A program made the translations under genes and the position numbers. Source: Nephromyces sp. MM_2019 (lineage: Eukaryota; Apicomplexa; Aconoidasida; Nephromycida). Taken from it: 64,000 nucleotides of DNA. The notes beneath the pieces were generated by a model. The model did not search any database, was not told the origin of the DNA, and saw only the letters and a list, made by a program, of their open reading frames with translations. This document shows positions 12,236 through 23,890 of the stretch, one piece after another. The stretch is from the NCBI GenBank assembly GCA_015657535.1, contig JADHZB010001799.1, forward strand, positions 1 through 64,000, read 5' to 3'. The first letter of the stretch is position 1, and every line of letters starts with the position of its first letter.

Positions 12236-12858
12236 CAAGTCCTTCAATAAACGCTTTTTAATCTACAAAAATCTAAGCTTAGGAAAATGTTTCATAACTT
12301 TTTCACACCTTCTACAAATTAGAATTGATCAGACTTCAAAAGCTTACACGAGATATAAAACTTTATATATTTCTATATTTTAATTTTGATCGATTATAGC
12401 TAAACTCTATCAATACAGCTTAAAGTTTTCTTATTCTGACTTTTTATTGATTTCTTGCTTGATAACAATACAGTATATATATATTACTGTGTTATATAAA
12501 AATAAGATATAGCAAATTGTAATTGAAATTAGTTAAGTAAATTTTATTCCGGAAAAACTTATTAGAATATTTACATTTTATTTTAATGGAATGAATCAAT
12601 TCATAAAATCTTGAAATTAAAAGTTTTGACTTCCGAAAAGGATGAAAATTTGGAGTTCACAAATATGAAAATTTTAGAAAACAAATTTATCATTAATTTA
12701 CAAGTTAAAGCTGTTCTGAACTCCTTTGTTTGCCACGTTTAGATGTAATTAAACAGTAATCATAGCTTTGATATTCAACAACAGGCCTTCAGTGGACCTT
12801 GAATAGTTTTAGCTCTCAGAATTTATAATTTATTGGCAAATTTGTATCATATAAACCA
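12236..12858. other. Intergenic, nothing recognised
   Basis: AT-rich spacer after PPIL2, with a short TA run near 12475-12485. Short open frames are present but lack protein-like composition. Confidence 0.5.
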
Positions 12859-14161
12859 ATGGTTCAACAGTGTTCAAATATTCCACATTGGCGATACCGC
12901 TTCTATAGCCTAATTTATTTTGTTTGTTTCAGAAATATACACAGAAATGAATCTCGGACTCTTACAAATAACCTATCGGTTTCTCAGTTATATCCACTTC
13001 ATTTGAGTCCACTGGAATCAAAAAGATGTACTTCAGCTTTTGAAGATTTTAAAACACCTCGCATTTCGGCCTTTACAATTCTCGATATAGTGAAGGTAGA
13101 AATAAATTTTCTTTCTTTAAACAAGCTATTAGTTTTATCACTTTATACTATGTTAAAAGAAAAATTTTAATCGCCTAAATCTTTAACATAACATTACTAT
13201 ATAGATTAAGGCAATAATTCAACATTTGTTAAATTGTGTTGAGCTTTCTTATTTCAGATTCCAACACATTTATAAAACTTATAGATTAGTAAGATTTGTC
13301 TCTCAGTTATATTGTATCTTAAATTTCCTTTTTTCAATATCAAATTATAACATAATTTTAACTAGGGTACTACCAAACATGATGAAATTTAATGAATATT
13401 AACACCTAATTTCATAGAGATCGTTCTTAACATATACAACTGCATTCAATTTCAGATTTTTGGAAGACTATCAGATAAATGTATTGTTGGGAGTGGAATT
13501 TTCAACACTATAGGAATAAAATCAAGCAAAAGAGATTCACAAAGATATAAAAAGTGGGAGCTTCTTTTTGAAAACTCAGACAAAATTTATAAGGAACGAT
13601 TTATAGCAGCAATTCCCAAGCTGAAATTTAGTTGGCCGGTAACTCCAAACACAGGGCAAATACCCAATTACGAATTGATTGATGTTCCAGGTGTGTTCAA
13701 ACTACTTTATATGATTTTGAAAACTCGATAAAAATTTGAATACGTTTTTTTAGTAGCACCAAAAGTTTTTATTTCAGTTTGTAAGGATTTTAAATTAAAC
13801 TCCAAGAATAAAGCACCATTTGATGCCAAGCATATTAATAAATATGTCGGAAAACAAGCGATATCACATGAATCTTTAGGTTATATTAGAACTCTAATTA
13901 TGTAAATATAATAAATAAAATTAGGCTTTGATTATATAGTTGAAAGCACCACAAAACTCGCATATTTTTTTTATATTCTTTTAAATAGATACTGTTTTCA
14001 CATCTTTCGCCGATAATAATGAATACCTTACTAAAGACTGCTTCTTTCATAGATTGAAAGCTCGTGCACCCTCAGACGGTGATAAAATTTATATAGCAAA
14101 ACTTTATAACACATTTAAGAAGCATTCTACATATCAACTGAAACTTATAAAATCCGAGTAG
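12859..14161 (+). CDS. Conserved-looking four-exon gene, function unknown
   Basis: Four exons join in frame (12859-13095, 13456-13690, 13778-13879 and 13989-14161, TAG) to about 248 residues. All splice sites are GT-AG and phases agree. The sequence is charged and globular in style, with segments ISAFTILDIVKIFGRLSDKC, KLKFSWPVTPNTGQIPNYEL, HINKYVGKQAISHESL and ARAPSDGDKIYIAKLYNTF. No signal peptide or membrane span is seen. I cannot place it in a family. The start is the weakest point: the first 30 residues after the ATG (WRYRFYSLIYFVCF) look less coding-like and contain an acceptor-like TTTCAG at about 12926-12931. A further upstream exon could replace them. Confidence 0.55.
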
Positions 14162-14817
14162 TTTATAATTTTTTATTCGATTAACTATTTAACTCATGTC
14201 AGGGATCATTGATTGGCCTACATTTATTTACTTTCTCGGTACTTTCCCTCAAGAAAATATCTCAAAGTTTTTAGACTAGAACTTGCAAGTCTATGAGCCT
14301 CAAACCAAGGTTATTAATCCAAACTAGTCGAATAACAAAATAAAATTGTTTTCAAATTAGTTTAATAAGCCATGCTAATTTAACATTAATACTTTATTCA
14401 ATTATACACTGGTGAATTAATTCGCTATAGAATTTTGACATAATCTTTTCGTCAGCCCAAACAATAAAATATTTTTAAAATAGAAATTGTAAACTATTGA
14501 AATAAATATTAATTCTCTGATCAATGCTAAAGCTATCTTAAAAATTACCAAATTAAAAATAAATATCCTTTAACATAAGCGAGTATTTGAATGCTTTAGA
14601 AAATTATTATCACCTTATGTCCTTTTATAAGCAAACAAAACAGAGCCAAAAAACTTGTTGTTATCTAAAGCTATTTTGTTAAGTGACATTTATTTTATAT
14701 ATATTTTGCATTAAATGTAACTACAGCAGACTAAAGAAAGTATATTGTTCATGCTTTGTTCGCTGTAATGAAGAAATTGAACATGTTGTATATAAAAATA
14801 TACAATGGTAAACACCT
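14162..14817. other. Intergenic, nothing recognised
   Basis: AT-rich spacer upstream (plus-strand sense) of the first initiator tRNA. An A5 run at 14794-14798 would act as a T5 Pol III stop on the minus strand. Confidence 0.5.
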
Positions 14818-14889
14818 TAGCAGCGCGGAGTTTCGATCTCCGGGCCTGGGGGTTATGGGCCCCCCACTCTCCCACTGAGCTACGCTGCT
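14818..14889 (-). tRNA. Initiator tRNA-Met (CAU), copy 1
   Basis: A complete 72-nt cloverleaf without an intron. The acceptor is AGCAGCG/CGCUGCU with A73, the D stem GCUC/GAGU, the anticodon stem GGGGG/CCCCC with loop CCCAUAA, and the T stem CGGAG/CUCCG with loop AUCGAAA. The anticodon is CAU. Hallmarks of a eukaryotic initiator are all visible: an A1:U72 pair, three or more G:C pairs closing the anticodon loop, C33, and A54 with A60 in place of the T-psi-C. CCA is not encoded, as expected. A T5 run about 20 nt downstream on the minus strand is the nearest terminator. Confidence 0.97.
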
Positions 14890-17800
14890 AAGATTTTTGA
14901 TTGTTTTATCTAGCCATATGGTATAGTAAATGCTCACCTAGTCTATACAATTTTAGGAGATCATCAAGTACTAACAAAACCATATCAAGACTTCCATTCT
15001 GTCAAATTAGTAGCTTTATGATGGAAGAAAACTCACAATAACTCATCATAAATTCCTTTGACTTAAGTATACCAACACTTTTAAATGACCTCTCCATAGA
15101 AGCTCCAAAACAGCAAGTAAAACAAGTACATCTAAAACAGCTTTAGAAATTGTTTTTGGCTTTCTTTTAAATAAAAATTTGAAAAAATTTTACATAGCTT
15201 TAACTTTCTTTAATCCCTTACTAAAGAGGAACTCTAAAAGTGCTCCCACAGGCCCTCAAATCAACACTATTCACTAAATTTTTCTACTTTTGATCCACGT
15301 TTTTATAATTCTAGTTAGCTAGCAGGTCAAACTTATGATATGCAACTCTAAGGTGACAAAGGAAATGCACACTTTATTAAGCTTAGGTTGTGACTAGAGC
15401 TGTAGCCTTAAATGAACAATGTGAGTAATAAACCAGTTCTGCAACAAAACCCCTGTTGTGTACTCTAGGAACTAACTAAACCCCGCAATAAGTATAACAA
15501 AAGATTTCACACTTACGAAACAAGCACATACTATTAATAATTTGACCTATGCTTGCTCAAAGTAAAAAGTTATGCCTAGAAGCAAGAATAGGCTAGCTAA
15601 GCTATAGCTAAAAGCATTATCTCCAGGAAGATAATGAAGATTAAAAATGCTTTTATAACAAGCTGAGGAAACTTTTAGCTTTTTGATTTTGTTTGAATGT
15701 TAAATATCATTTTAAGAGCTTTTACAGTTTATCTCCCTGAAACTTTTAGCAACTTTCTCTACATCATGATTTCCAAAAACTTGAATTATTTTAAAGTTCC
15801 TAGCTAAGCTAAAAAAGCATATACCTAACTAAGTCCCCTCTAATATGCATCTTGCTACAGCACTTGTAAAGGTGGTATGGTATATTTATTGTTTCTACAA
15901 TTACATAACAGATATTGACCTGGAAAATAATATCCCACGAATATTACAGTGGAGCACAATTAACATGGGTAAAGATGAAGAGACACAGGACAAATGTTAA
16001 GCAAATCGGAGCTATATGAATGATTAAACTCCTCTTCCTTACTCTGAATGCAATACATCCACCCTTATGTGCAAAAAAATGTAAGTGCTTCTAGCAAAAT
16101 AGGTGACTGTTAAGCAAGACTCACCTAAAGCGGACATCAACCCTAGATGCCTTGTGGACTCATGTTCATGACCACGGGCGAGCACATCTGGGTTGGGAAA
16201 CCGTATTCGAGGCCCAAGGAGGGAGGGTCCCTTTGGTGCTATATCATTCTCATAAGTAGACCCCCGTTTTGCAAGGCAATTGAGGACTTCTCATATCTTT
16301 AAGACCTTTTAGTTTCCCCTGGCCCTCGGCACGCTGATTGAGATATTTCATGTCCTGGGGAACACCCCCAAAGATTATAACTCTTTATAAACGAGATTAT
16401 TTTTACCAAAATTTTCCTTATAAACAGACATAAGCTAAGTAAATGGTAACTTGCATATACTTAAAGACTCAACGCCTCAAGACTTGAAGTAGAGTTAAGT
16501 TAATAACTTCTGATACATACTATATGATCCACTGATTATATTAAGCAGGGCTAACGGCGTTACATTAATTTATCTATTTTCCAACTTTATAGTAGCAATA
16601 TACAAACTGAACACAAAATAGGGCAAACATTAAAAACGTAATTAAACGAATATATCCACACATCCAGGAGTGGCACACATTTTTGCCCCTCTCCCCAATG
16701 TTTTATCTACATAATTTGAATGCACTTCAATTCGTAAATATTCATAATATCTTAAGATGAATACTACAAAGCTAACGTCATTTCTCCGTATTTATGCCTA
16801 CAAATGGGGAGTCGTGCCACAACTACTTGGAATAAAGTCCTAGCTCCCGAAATAGTGGAAACAGCAATTACAGAGTGAAAAGAAACTAGATCGATCCATC
16901 GATGCATGGAATGTATTTCAATTCTATCACTGAACTTTTTTCTTGGTTTTTTGTTTAATTCTTTTACTGTAAGAGCTCGACTTTTTCTCCTCGGTTTTTC
17001 CTACGAGCTTACTAAAAACTCCCAAGTTCTTGCCTACTCAAACTTTTAATTAGTAACAGATTTGATAATCTTTACCTCACAATCCAATTAAGAGAGTTTC
17101 ACTACTGATTTAGGGCTGAGTTGTACTTACATATACACTATTACTCATTTTCACATTTCTTACTTCATATCAGAAGCTATTTAAGATAAGGTATTTATTG
17201 GAACCTATATCATCTAGATGTTCTCTCACCAGTCATTATATACCGTTCTTAGTATCAGCATAACCTAGATCGATAAGGCAAGAATAACAGCGTAGAGACG
17301 ACTCGATTTTTCGAGTGCTTGAAAATTATAATCAAGAAATAGTCAAGAATATGCTTTAATCAAGTTTACACAAGAGCACTATCCAATAGACTAAACAAAA
17401 AATCATTCAAACTGAAATTAGCATACAATGAATTGATTACTGGGAGCAATTTTAAAATCTAGGAACTTTCGATTTACCCTTTAAAGAAATCCAAAACCGA
17501 GAAGAACGAAGAATAAAAAATAATTTGTAGTTTTTTTAATAGTTTCTGAATTTTTTCTATATAAAAATGTAGAAATTTTTATGTAAGCATAGTAGCTCTT
17601 TCACAAGCTTTGGATTTGCTACACAATTAAACTAAACCTCGCCAAGACCCCTCCGAAATTTAAGCAATCTCTAGATCTCTCTCCGTATTTTTCAACGATC
17701 TTCATAGCCCTGTTTATATAGCGAGGTAGGCTATAGAATGAGAATACAGCCTAACTAAAGCCCACAAGCTGCACACCCCACAAAATGCATCTAGCATTTT

Positions 17801-20316
17801 ACCGTTAATAACTGCGAACTTAACCGTACATAATAAACAGATTTACTTCATAGAGCAACTATTCTACAAGACCCAAAGCTTACTTTGCTAGTGCCTATTC
17901 TTGTTATGACCGGAAATAATCGTAGTAAAAGCTAACTGACAACCCATTAATTATTTTATTGTTAACTATAGCACCTACGGCCAGCATCTCAATTAGACCT
18001 TAGTCGCATATATCACGCGGTGTCGGAATAAAGGATGTTTTTTGAGGAATGTATCACCTTTAGTGCGAGAGTTAGTCCAACCTTTGCTTCATCACACTAG
18101 TGCACAAACTGTGACCAGAGGGGCACCATAAAAACTGTATTCATGACTTTTAAATACGTGTGCCTTCTCATCAATGAGTTAGTGCAGCGGAAGTTGATTG
18201 AAGCAATTGAACCTGGCATCAACTGATACAACATGTTAAGTGCGCAGAACACATAATCATCGAACTTGGGCCCCACGTTACTCCAAACAATTCGATGCTC
18301 ACCAAGTATTTAGAAATAATCGCATTTGTTTTTTTTCTCCAATTTAAACTTAGACTATCTGCAAATCAATTCATATAAAAACTCCCTAAATAATTAGAAA
18401 TGTAATCTATATACACAACACAACTCCCAGCACCTAGACCCAAAAAGCCGAATATCTGGAATAAGAATAATGTTATTCAAGGCTCACACAATTCTGCTCC
18501 CTATCAATTACCAAAGTGAATAGACCTCTTTATCTTGTTTAAAGTAAGTGTAAAAGTAAGACAAAGAACACCACAAACTAATTCAGACATAAAATTTATT
18601 GATACTCTATATAATGAATTACAGTAGCGGGTTACACATCAAATATGACAAGGCTTATCTAGCACAAGTAATAGTAAGACCAGTATAACAGAAGAAATAC
18701 ATATGATGCGACACCAGGTAGTGTAGTATAGTCAGGAATTAAAAAGTTAATAGAAAAATCAGCTAGCCTGGTATAACTACCTAGGAGAACGAAAGTAATC
18801 TTATACGCGAGTGGCAAACAGTCTAGGTCCAAGAAATCGAAGAAAGTTGGCCAAAGCTCAAATTTCGTTGACATCCGAAATAAGATGAAGTGGAACCAAG
18901 GGCAATAAATTAAAATAACTTTCCCTATGATAAAATATCACCTCTCTCCTCATTCTCCCAACATTTATTTATTACAAATTTAAAAATGCTATTAAACGAT
19001 AATCTCATTTCATCCCCCAACCTGAGACGGATCGAGAGTACCTGTACCCCCCTTTAGGCAGTGCTTCTTAATAAATACTCCTCAATCAAACTATCTTAAC
19101 CTGGTATTTTATTTTGTACTTTTTTTCATTTTATAGTGCCAAAGGTGTACTTTCTGGTATTGGGAGAATAAAGAAATTTAATACTTATATCCGTTTGTTG
19201 ATTATACACTAACCACCAACTTCAATTTTATTCTAAATATAGACATAAGGAGCGGTTTACTTTTTATTCCCTTAGCCAACCCCTTCTCTAAGTTTTCCTT
19301 TTAAATTATTTTATAAGAATACTTTTCTCACTCTCAGCACAAGAATTTATAAACATCCCATCCCACGTCTCTTTTTGATTTTCATGAAGAACAATTTCCA
19401 AAATAAATTGTTTTACACACTTTAAAAGTCTTGTTGTAATTAAATTTTGGGATATTATCATTCTAACTATTCTATTTGTCCACAAGAATGAAATATACAG
19501 ACACTATAAAACATATTCTTTGTACTCCTAGCTTATACCAAGGTCTGTGAAACTTTGACCCCAAGATCTAGTATAATCAATTCATCTCAGCCTCAATTGG
19601 CCTCCTTGAACATATTATAGAATTGTTTGAGGAGAGGACCTTGGTTATTAGTTCTTATAACTTTTATATCGTTCTCTTTAAGAGATATATATATCCTTTA
19701 GCTACTTATGGGGACTCGTCTAAGGCCAGAAGTGGCCAACTCCGAGAAACTAATACAATCTACACATATAAACCCCGAACATTCAAGAAAGCTAAATAAC
19801 TCTATCGAAGAGACTCTTGCTCATTTTACCCTTTTTTACAAACTTTGCTTATTACATGTATTGGGGAAATTTAGATAAAAATTAGAGTTTATTTAATTGT
19901 AGCACCAACTACAGAACTAAATTTGACAGAAGGTCCAAGGTAAGTTGCTGTGACCAAACACACCAGAAGTAAGCCGGGGAATGTTAGAAGCGATGAGCCA
20001 ACCTCTGTGCAATGGGGTAAGAATGCGAGTCATGCCAAGTCTTTTATGCTCAGTGAGAACAACTTAAATAGAGCTTTATTATGTCCGTAGGCTTAGACCT
20101 TGTATTTTTCACTTTTTCGTTTGATATATATTCCTCTAAATTAATCTTAATACAATCAGTTAAAAATACTATTTGCATAGGGAAAATACTTTCTTCTATC
20201 GATTAATAATAAATGGTCCAAAGTCAAGTTAGGCAATACTTTCAGAGCAATCCGTTCCAGCTCTCCAAATTAAGAAAGTACTGTATATAAAAATACTTTA
20301 TAAAATAAAAACTATA
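14890..20316. other. Long region without recognisable protein genes
   Basis: About 5.4 kb between the two initiator tRNAs. Base composition looks less AT-biased than most spacers here, yet no open frame has convincing coding character. A 71-codon frame at 18659-18874 (-) is hydrophobic and has no splice partner or recognised motif. A GC-rich island sits near 16130-16380. No long direct or inverted repeat or transposon feature was recognised. Confidence 0.5.
16130..16380. other. GC-rich island, possible structured non-coding RNA or gene remnant
   Basis: By hand count, 16141-16200, 16201-16260 and 16321-16380 are 55, 52 and 50% G+C, far above surrounding DNA. The segment holds short complementary stretches, for example CCAAGGAGGGA and TCCCTTTGG around 16214-16236. 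Both strands have stop-free frames of tens of codons, as expected at this composition; none resembles a known protein, and the minus-strand frame lacks an early ATG. Large structured RNAs (SRP RNA, RNase P/MRP RNA) stand out this way in AT-rich genomes, but I could not match a conserved core. Confidence 0.35.
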
Positions 20317-20388
20317 TAGCAGCGCGGAGTTTCGATCTCCGGGCCTGGGGGTTATGGGCCCCCCACTCTCCCACTGAGCTACGCTGCT
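20317..20388 (-). tRNA. Initiator tRNA-Met (CAU), copy 2
   Basis: Identical base for base across all 72 positions to the copy at 14818-14889 and on the same strand, so the same initiator features apply. A T5 terminator (A5 at 20307-20311 on the plus strand) begins 5 nt past the 3' end. Both copies are followed by the 14-nt string TGTATATAAAAATA (plus-strand 20282-20295 and 14787-14800), which may be a remnant of duplication or an AT-rich coincidence. Upstream flanks do not match. Confidence 0.97.
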
Positions 20389-23300
20389 AATAAACTTTAT
20401 AAATATACCCTAGAATCCTTAAATTAAGCCTCAACTCTAGCAAGATTTGCAATCAACCTAGAATAGACTATATATTGTGAAAATTACCAAGCTTAGAAAT
20501 ATTTAGTGAGACTAAACTATTGAGTAACATCTTCAAGAACAACTTGCGGATATATTTGAGCTATGCTGATAGAAGAGTATTTTACTTTCAATTTAGTGTT
20601 ATAAATATATAAAGTTAAAAACTCTTTACTTTATACATACAAATGCATATCGTTAAAAATGTCTTTTGCTGTACCAGTTATCTTTACAGCATGGATAATT
20701 TCATTGCTAATAAATGTTACAAATTAAAAGAATATATTAGCAGTCTCAATTTAAGACGAAATCGTGTTTGTAAGAAAACAAACAATTTAAAATGGAAGGC
20801 TTTCTATAAAAATAACAATTCTAACCGAAAAGGTTCTTTGATAACCCTATCATCGATCTCTACTTCTTAGGGTAAAGATAATAACCAACACATGCAAAAT
20901 ATCACTACAGAGATTAAAAGCTAAATAGAGAAAATTAATTATAAATTAAAGACAATAAAATTATAATTTAAAGATATATTCCGTTAAACCTGAGAATTAA
21001 ATAATATATTAATAGACACTAATAACAGAGTAATGTTATTGAATTATTTTCTTAGATCTTGCTGCCATTTTGATAGAGGGTACAAAGTTCTCCATTTAGA
21101 TATGGGTCCATTAGCAGCTGGATTTACCCAGCAATGGTACGACTTCCCCTATAACCGTCTCTGCTTCAAGTTTATTCTGTATTGATCTTCAATATTGATG
21201 AATTAAATATTGGAAATTTTGGTGCTTCTAAACTTAAAACCTGACCTAAGACAATTAAAATTAACTATGGTTGTAATTATCATATTCATGGTAGAAATTA
21301 GAGTCCTAAAAGATACGAGTAATGGTTATAGGCGATTTTGGCAAATATAGCTAAGGGTAGTATTAAACTTTTATAAAAATGGCATCATATTATGCCTACC
21401 CTTCAATTCCCTACAGGCTCAAATTTTAAGTATAATGAGATTAAATCCATATTTTAAAGTAGGTAACCAAACAGTCCTAGATAAGTCTGGACACATATAA
21501 AAAGCAAAAAGAATTTACACCTTAATTTACACAATTAAAATTTTCTTATTTAATCATAAATATAGACAAGCTTCACTTAGGAATACTCATAGCAACAAAC
21601 CTGACCTTAAAATAGTAGTGTCCTAAGTTAGCTGTGATATGAATCAACTATCTACTCATAAAAAGGAAAAAATGTCAATATTAGGTAAGAATTTGTTTTG
21701 TCTTTGTGACTTGTGTATTTTACAAATTTCATAAACTTAGTACAAGATTTCTAGTAAAAAAGTAGTCCAATGAATTATATAATCTTTGATCTATGCCGGC
21801 TCTTCCGCTGTACTGCATGTTTAACCAAAAGACTAACACACGCTAGTTAAAAGATGTAAATCACTTTTATCAGCTAAACTAAAATATCTGTTGAATGGCT
21901 TACTCAACCTTAATCCTTAATTTAATCTTAGCTATTTAGACTCTTTTGATTTTGGCCTTGTTACGTGTTTTTGCTTGAACGCCCGTCAAAAGGCAGTTTT
22001 AAACTGCTCAAAGAATAACTCCATTTAATTAACTTCTATATGATTAATTGTCAATACATGTATCTATGCTTATTTCATTTTGGATACTTAATCTAAGTAG
22101 GCACAAAGGGATTATTAATATACTTTAAAATTTAAAATTTGTAATGAAAGTAAACTCTAACGTTAGCATGGAGTAAAAATTCATTAACTAATTCCCCACA
22201 TAGGCACATAATTCCGCTCGGTTAGAAAAAGTTTAAGCATAAAAGTTTTTAATTAATGGCTTTGGAAAGCTCAGCAAGTATCTAATGTCGGTATTTACTT
22301 TTGTTCTCAATTAAGCTTCCAAAATTTGGTTAAACAATATAATTTAAGCACTTTTATCAGCTCCTAAAGGTATAGACTCTTGAATTAATAATTTTAATTA
22401 GTGAACTCTTGAGTGCAATAAATTCTGATATAAACTAACCTCGGTAAATGTGTAGCTAGTTCATTATATTTGAAATGAAATTCTTACGTTTTGCATTGGG
22501 TAAAGCATTTTATTTTTTTACTTACACATTGAAGAAAATTTTGATTGTTGCAATTTGAATAATTAAACGCGTATAAGGGTATAAACATAGTAAGAATTTG
22601 GAGAGCTTGGCTATGCTGAATGTATTATAATTGTGGAATGTGTCTAGCTCAGTCAATTTTGTTAGGGTTATTGGTTCCGAGGGCCTGGAACTCTAATTTT
22701 TTCCAAATATATATTTACTTACGTTAAGAAATATAGTTCAATAATAAAATTTATTATAACCATAAGTACAAAATATCAATGAAGAAACATGATGCATTTA
22801 ATTTTATGAAAATTTATGGGTTTGTGAAGTATCTTAATACTCGAAGTTTGTACACCTTGATACTCATAGTTTTCACTTGAATAATAACACAAGAGTTCGA
22901 CTAGATCGAGACTTAATGTCTATTGAATTGATAATCTATGGCTGAATTGAGTAATGGAATATATGTATTCATAATATAAGATGTTAAATACCTGCCTTAA
23001 ATTAAGTTTTGCTAATTGAGTCACATAACCTTAGAATTATATGAAATTTTCTTTTTTATCATAAATTTGAAAGCAGTAAGTAGGCTGTCCTCTATCCATA
23101 TCTGTCAATATAGGAGTCACTGCTGTTGGTATTGAGTATCAAATTTTGAATTTTCAGCATTTTTATTAGTCAATTATTACATTATCTCAAAAGGCTTATT
23201 CAAATGCTACATATATGCATAGTCAGTAAAACAATTAGAGTTGTTAAGAGAATTTAAGTTATTGAGTTGATATTACTTAGAAAAAGAAATTAAAAAAGGT

Positions 23301-23451
23301 AGGATTCTGCAATGTTGTTGACTTCTATGTGAAGAAGAAGAAGTAGTCCTTAATTCAATGTAAAGCATCAAATTTCAAGAAAAATGGGTATACTCATTGA
23401 AAAAAAATTATAAAAACCTCAAAATCGTCAAAAAAGTAATTTTTGGTATGT
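20389..23451. other. About 3 kb without convincing genes
   Basis: A 75-codon frame at 20643-20870 (+) and a stop-free stretch at about 21054-21183 (+), which includes DMGPLAAGFTQQWYDF, are the only hints of coding. The second follows an acceptor-like TTCTTAG and is richer in GC than its surroundings, but no partner exon was found. Otherwise AT-rich with no RNA fold recognised. Confidence 0.4.
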
Positions 23452-23890
23452 TTATTTCTTGGTCTGTAGAGAAACAGAATTTACTGAATGTGTAAGGAAA
23501 TAAGAAGTAATAATTATATATAGATAATACCTTTTTCTTAGTGGCCTTTTTGTCTTTATTCTTTGCCTCCTTTCTTCCTCGTCGAGATTTCTTGTCTTCT
23601 TTCTTGACAATTCCAGCTCTTACAAGCCTATATTTCTTTTCAAATTTTTTTGCCGAATGAACTGAGTCGTAAATTAGTCCCATTCCATTAGAACGACCTC
23701 CTCCAAAAACAGTAGAAAAGCCATACAAAATGATACTATTTTGATCAGCAACTCTAAATTTTTTGGCAATGTATTCTCTGATCTCAGCTTTAGGAACATT
23801 TGCTCGATCAGGGTGAAGCACAGTGAGGCCGAACTGCTTCCTCTGAAGAAGAGGGTTAGAAGTAAACTTAACAAATTGGTATGCAGACAT
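23452..23890 (-). CDS. RPS24: Small-subunit ribosomal protein eS24
   Basis: Cytosolic 40S subunit protein, 123 residues in two exons (23890-23531 and 23463-23452) with a 67-nt GT-AG intron. The core is clear: TSNPLLQRKQFGLTVLHPDR, NVPKAEIREYIAKKF, ILYGFSTVFGGGRSNGMGL and IYDSVHSAKKFEKKYRL. This is the order of eS24 blocks, ending in the usual Lys/Arg tail. The last exon adds only Thr-Lys-Lys before TAA. Read-through of the intron would give a longer, hydrophobic, unlike tail, so the spliced form is preferred. The N-terminus is slightly shorter than in animals. Confidence 0.95.

Noticed and set aside
14749..14937. 62-codon minus-strand frame
   Set aside because: It translates the initiator tRNA gene.
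16130..16380. Stop-free minus-strand frame of about 83 codons (includes RFPNPDVLARGHEHES)
   Set aside because: No early ATG, both strands are open, and the codon use is unlike the other genes; explained by high GC content. Kept only as an island of interest.
18659..18874. 71-codon hydrophobic minus-strand frame that might be a membrane peptide
   Set aside because: No recognised motif, no splice partner and no supporting context; such lengths are expected by chance over 9 kb.
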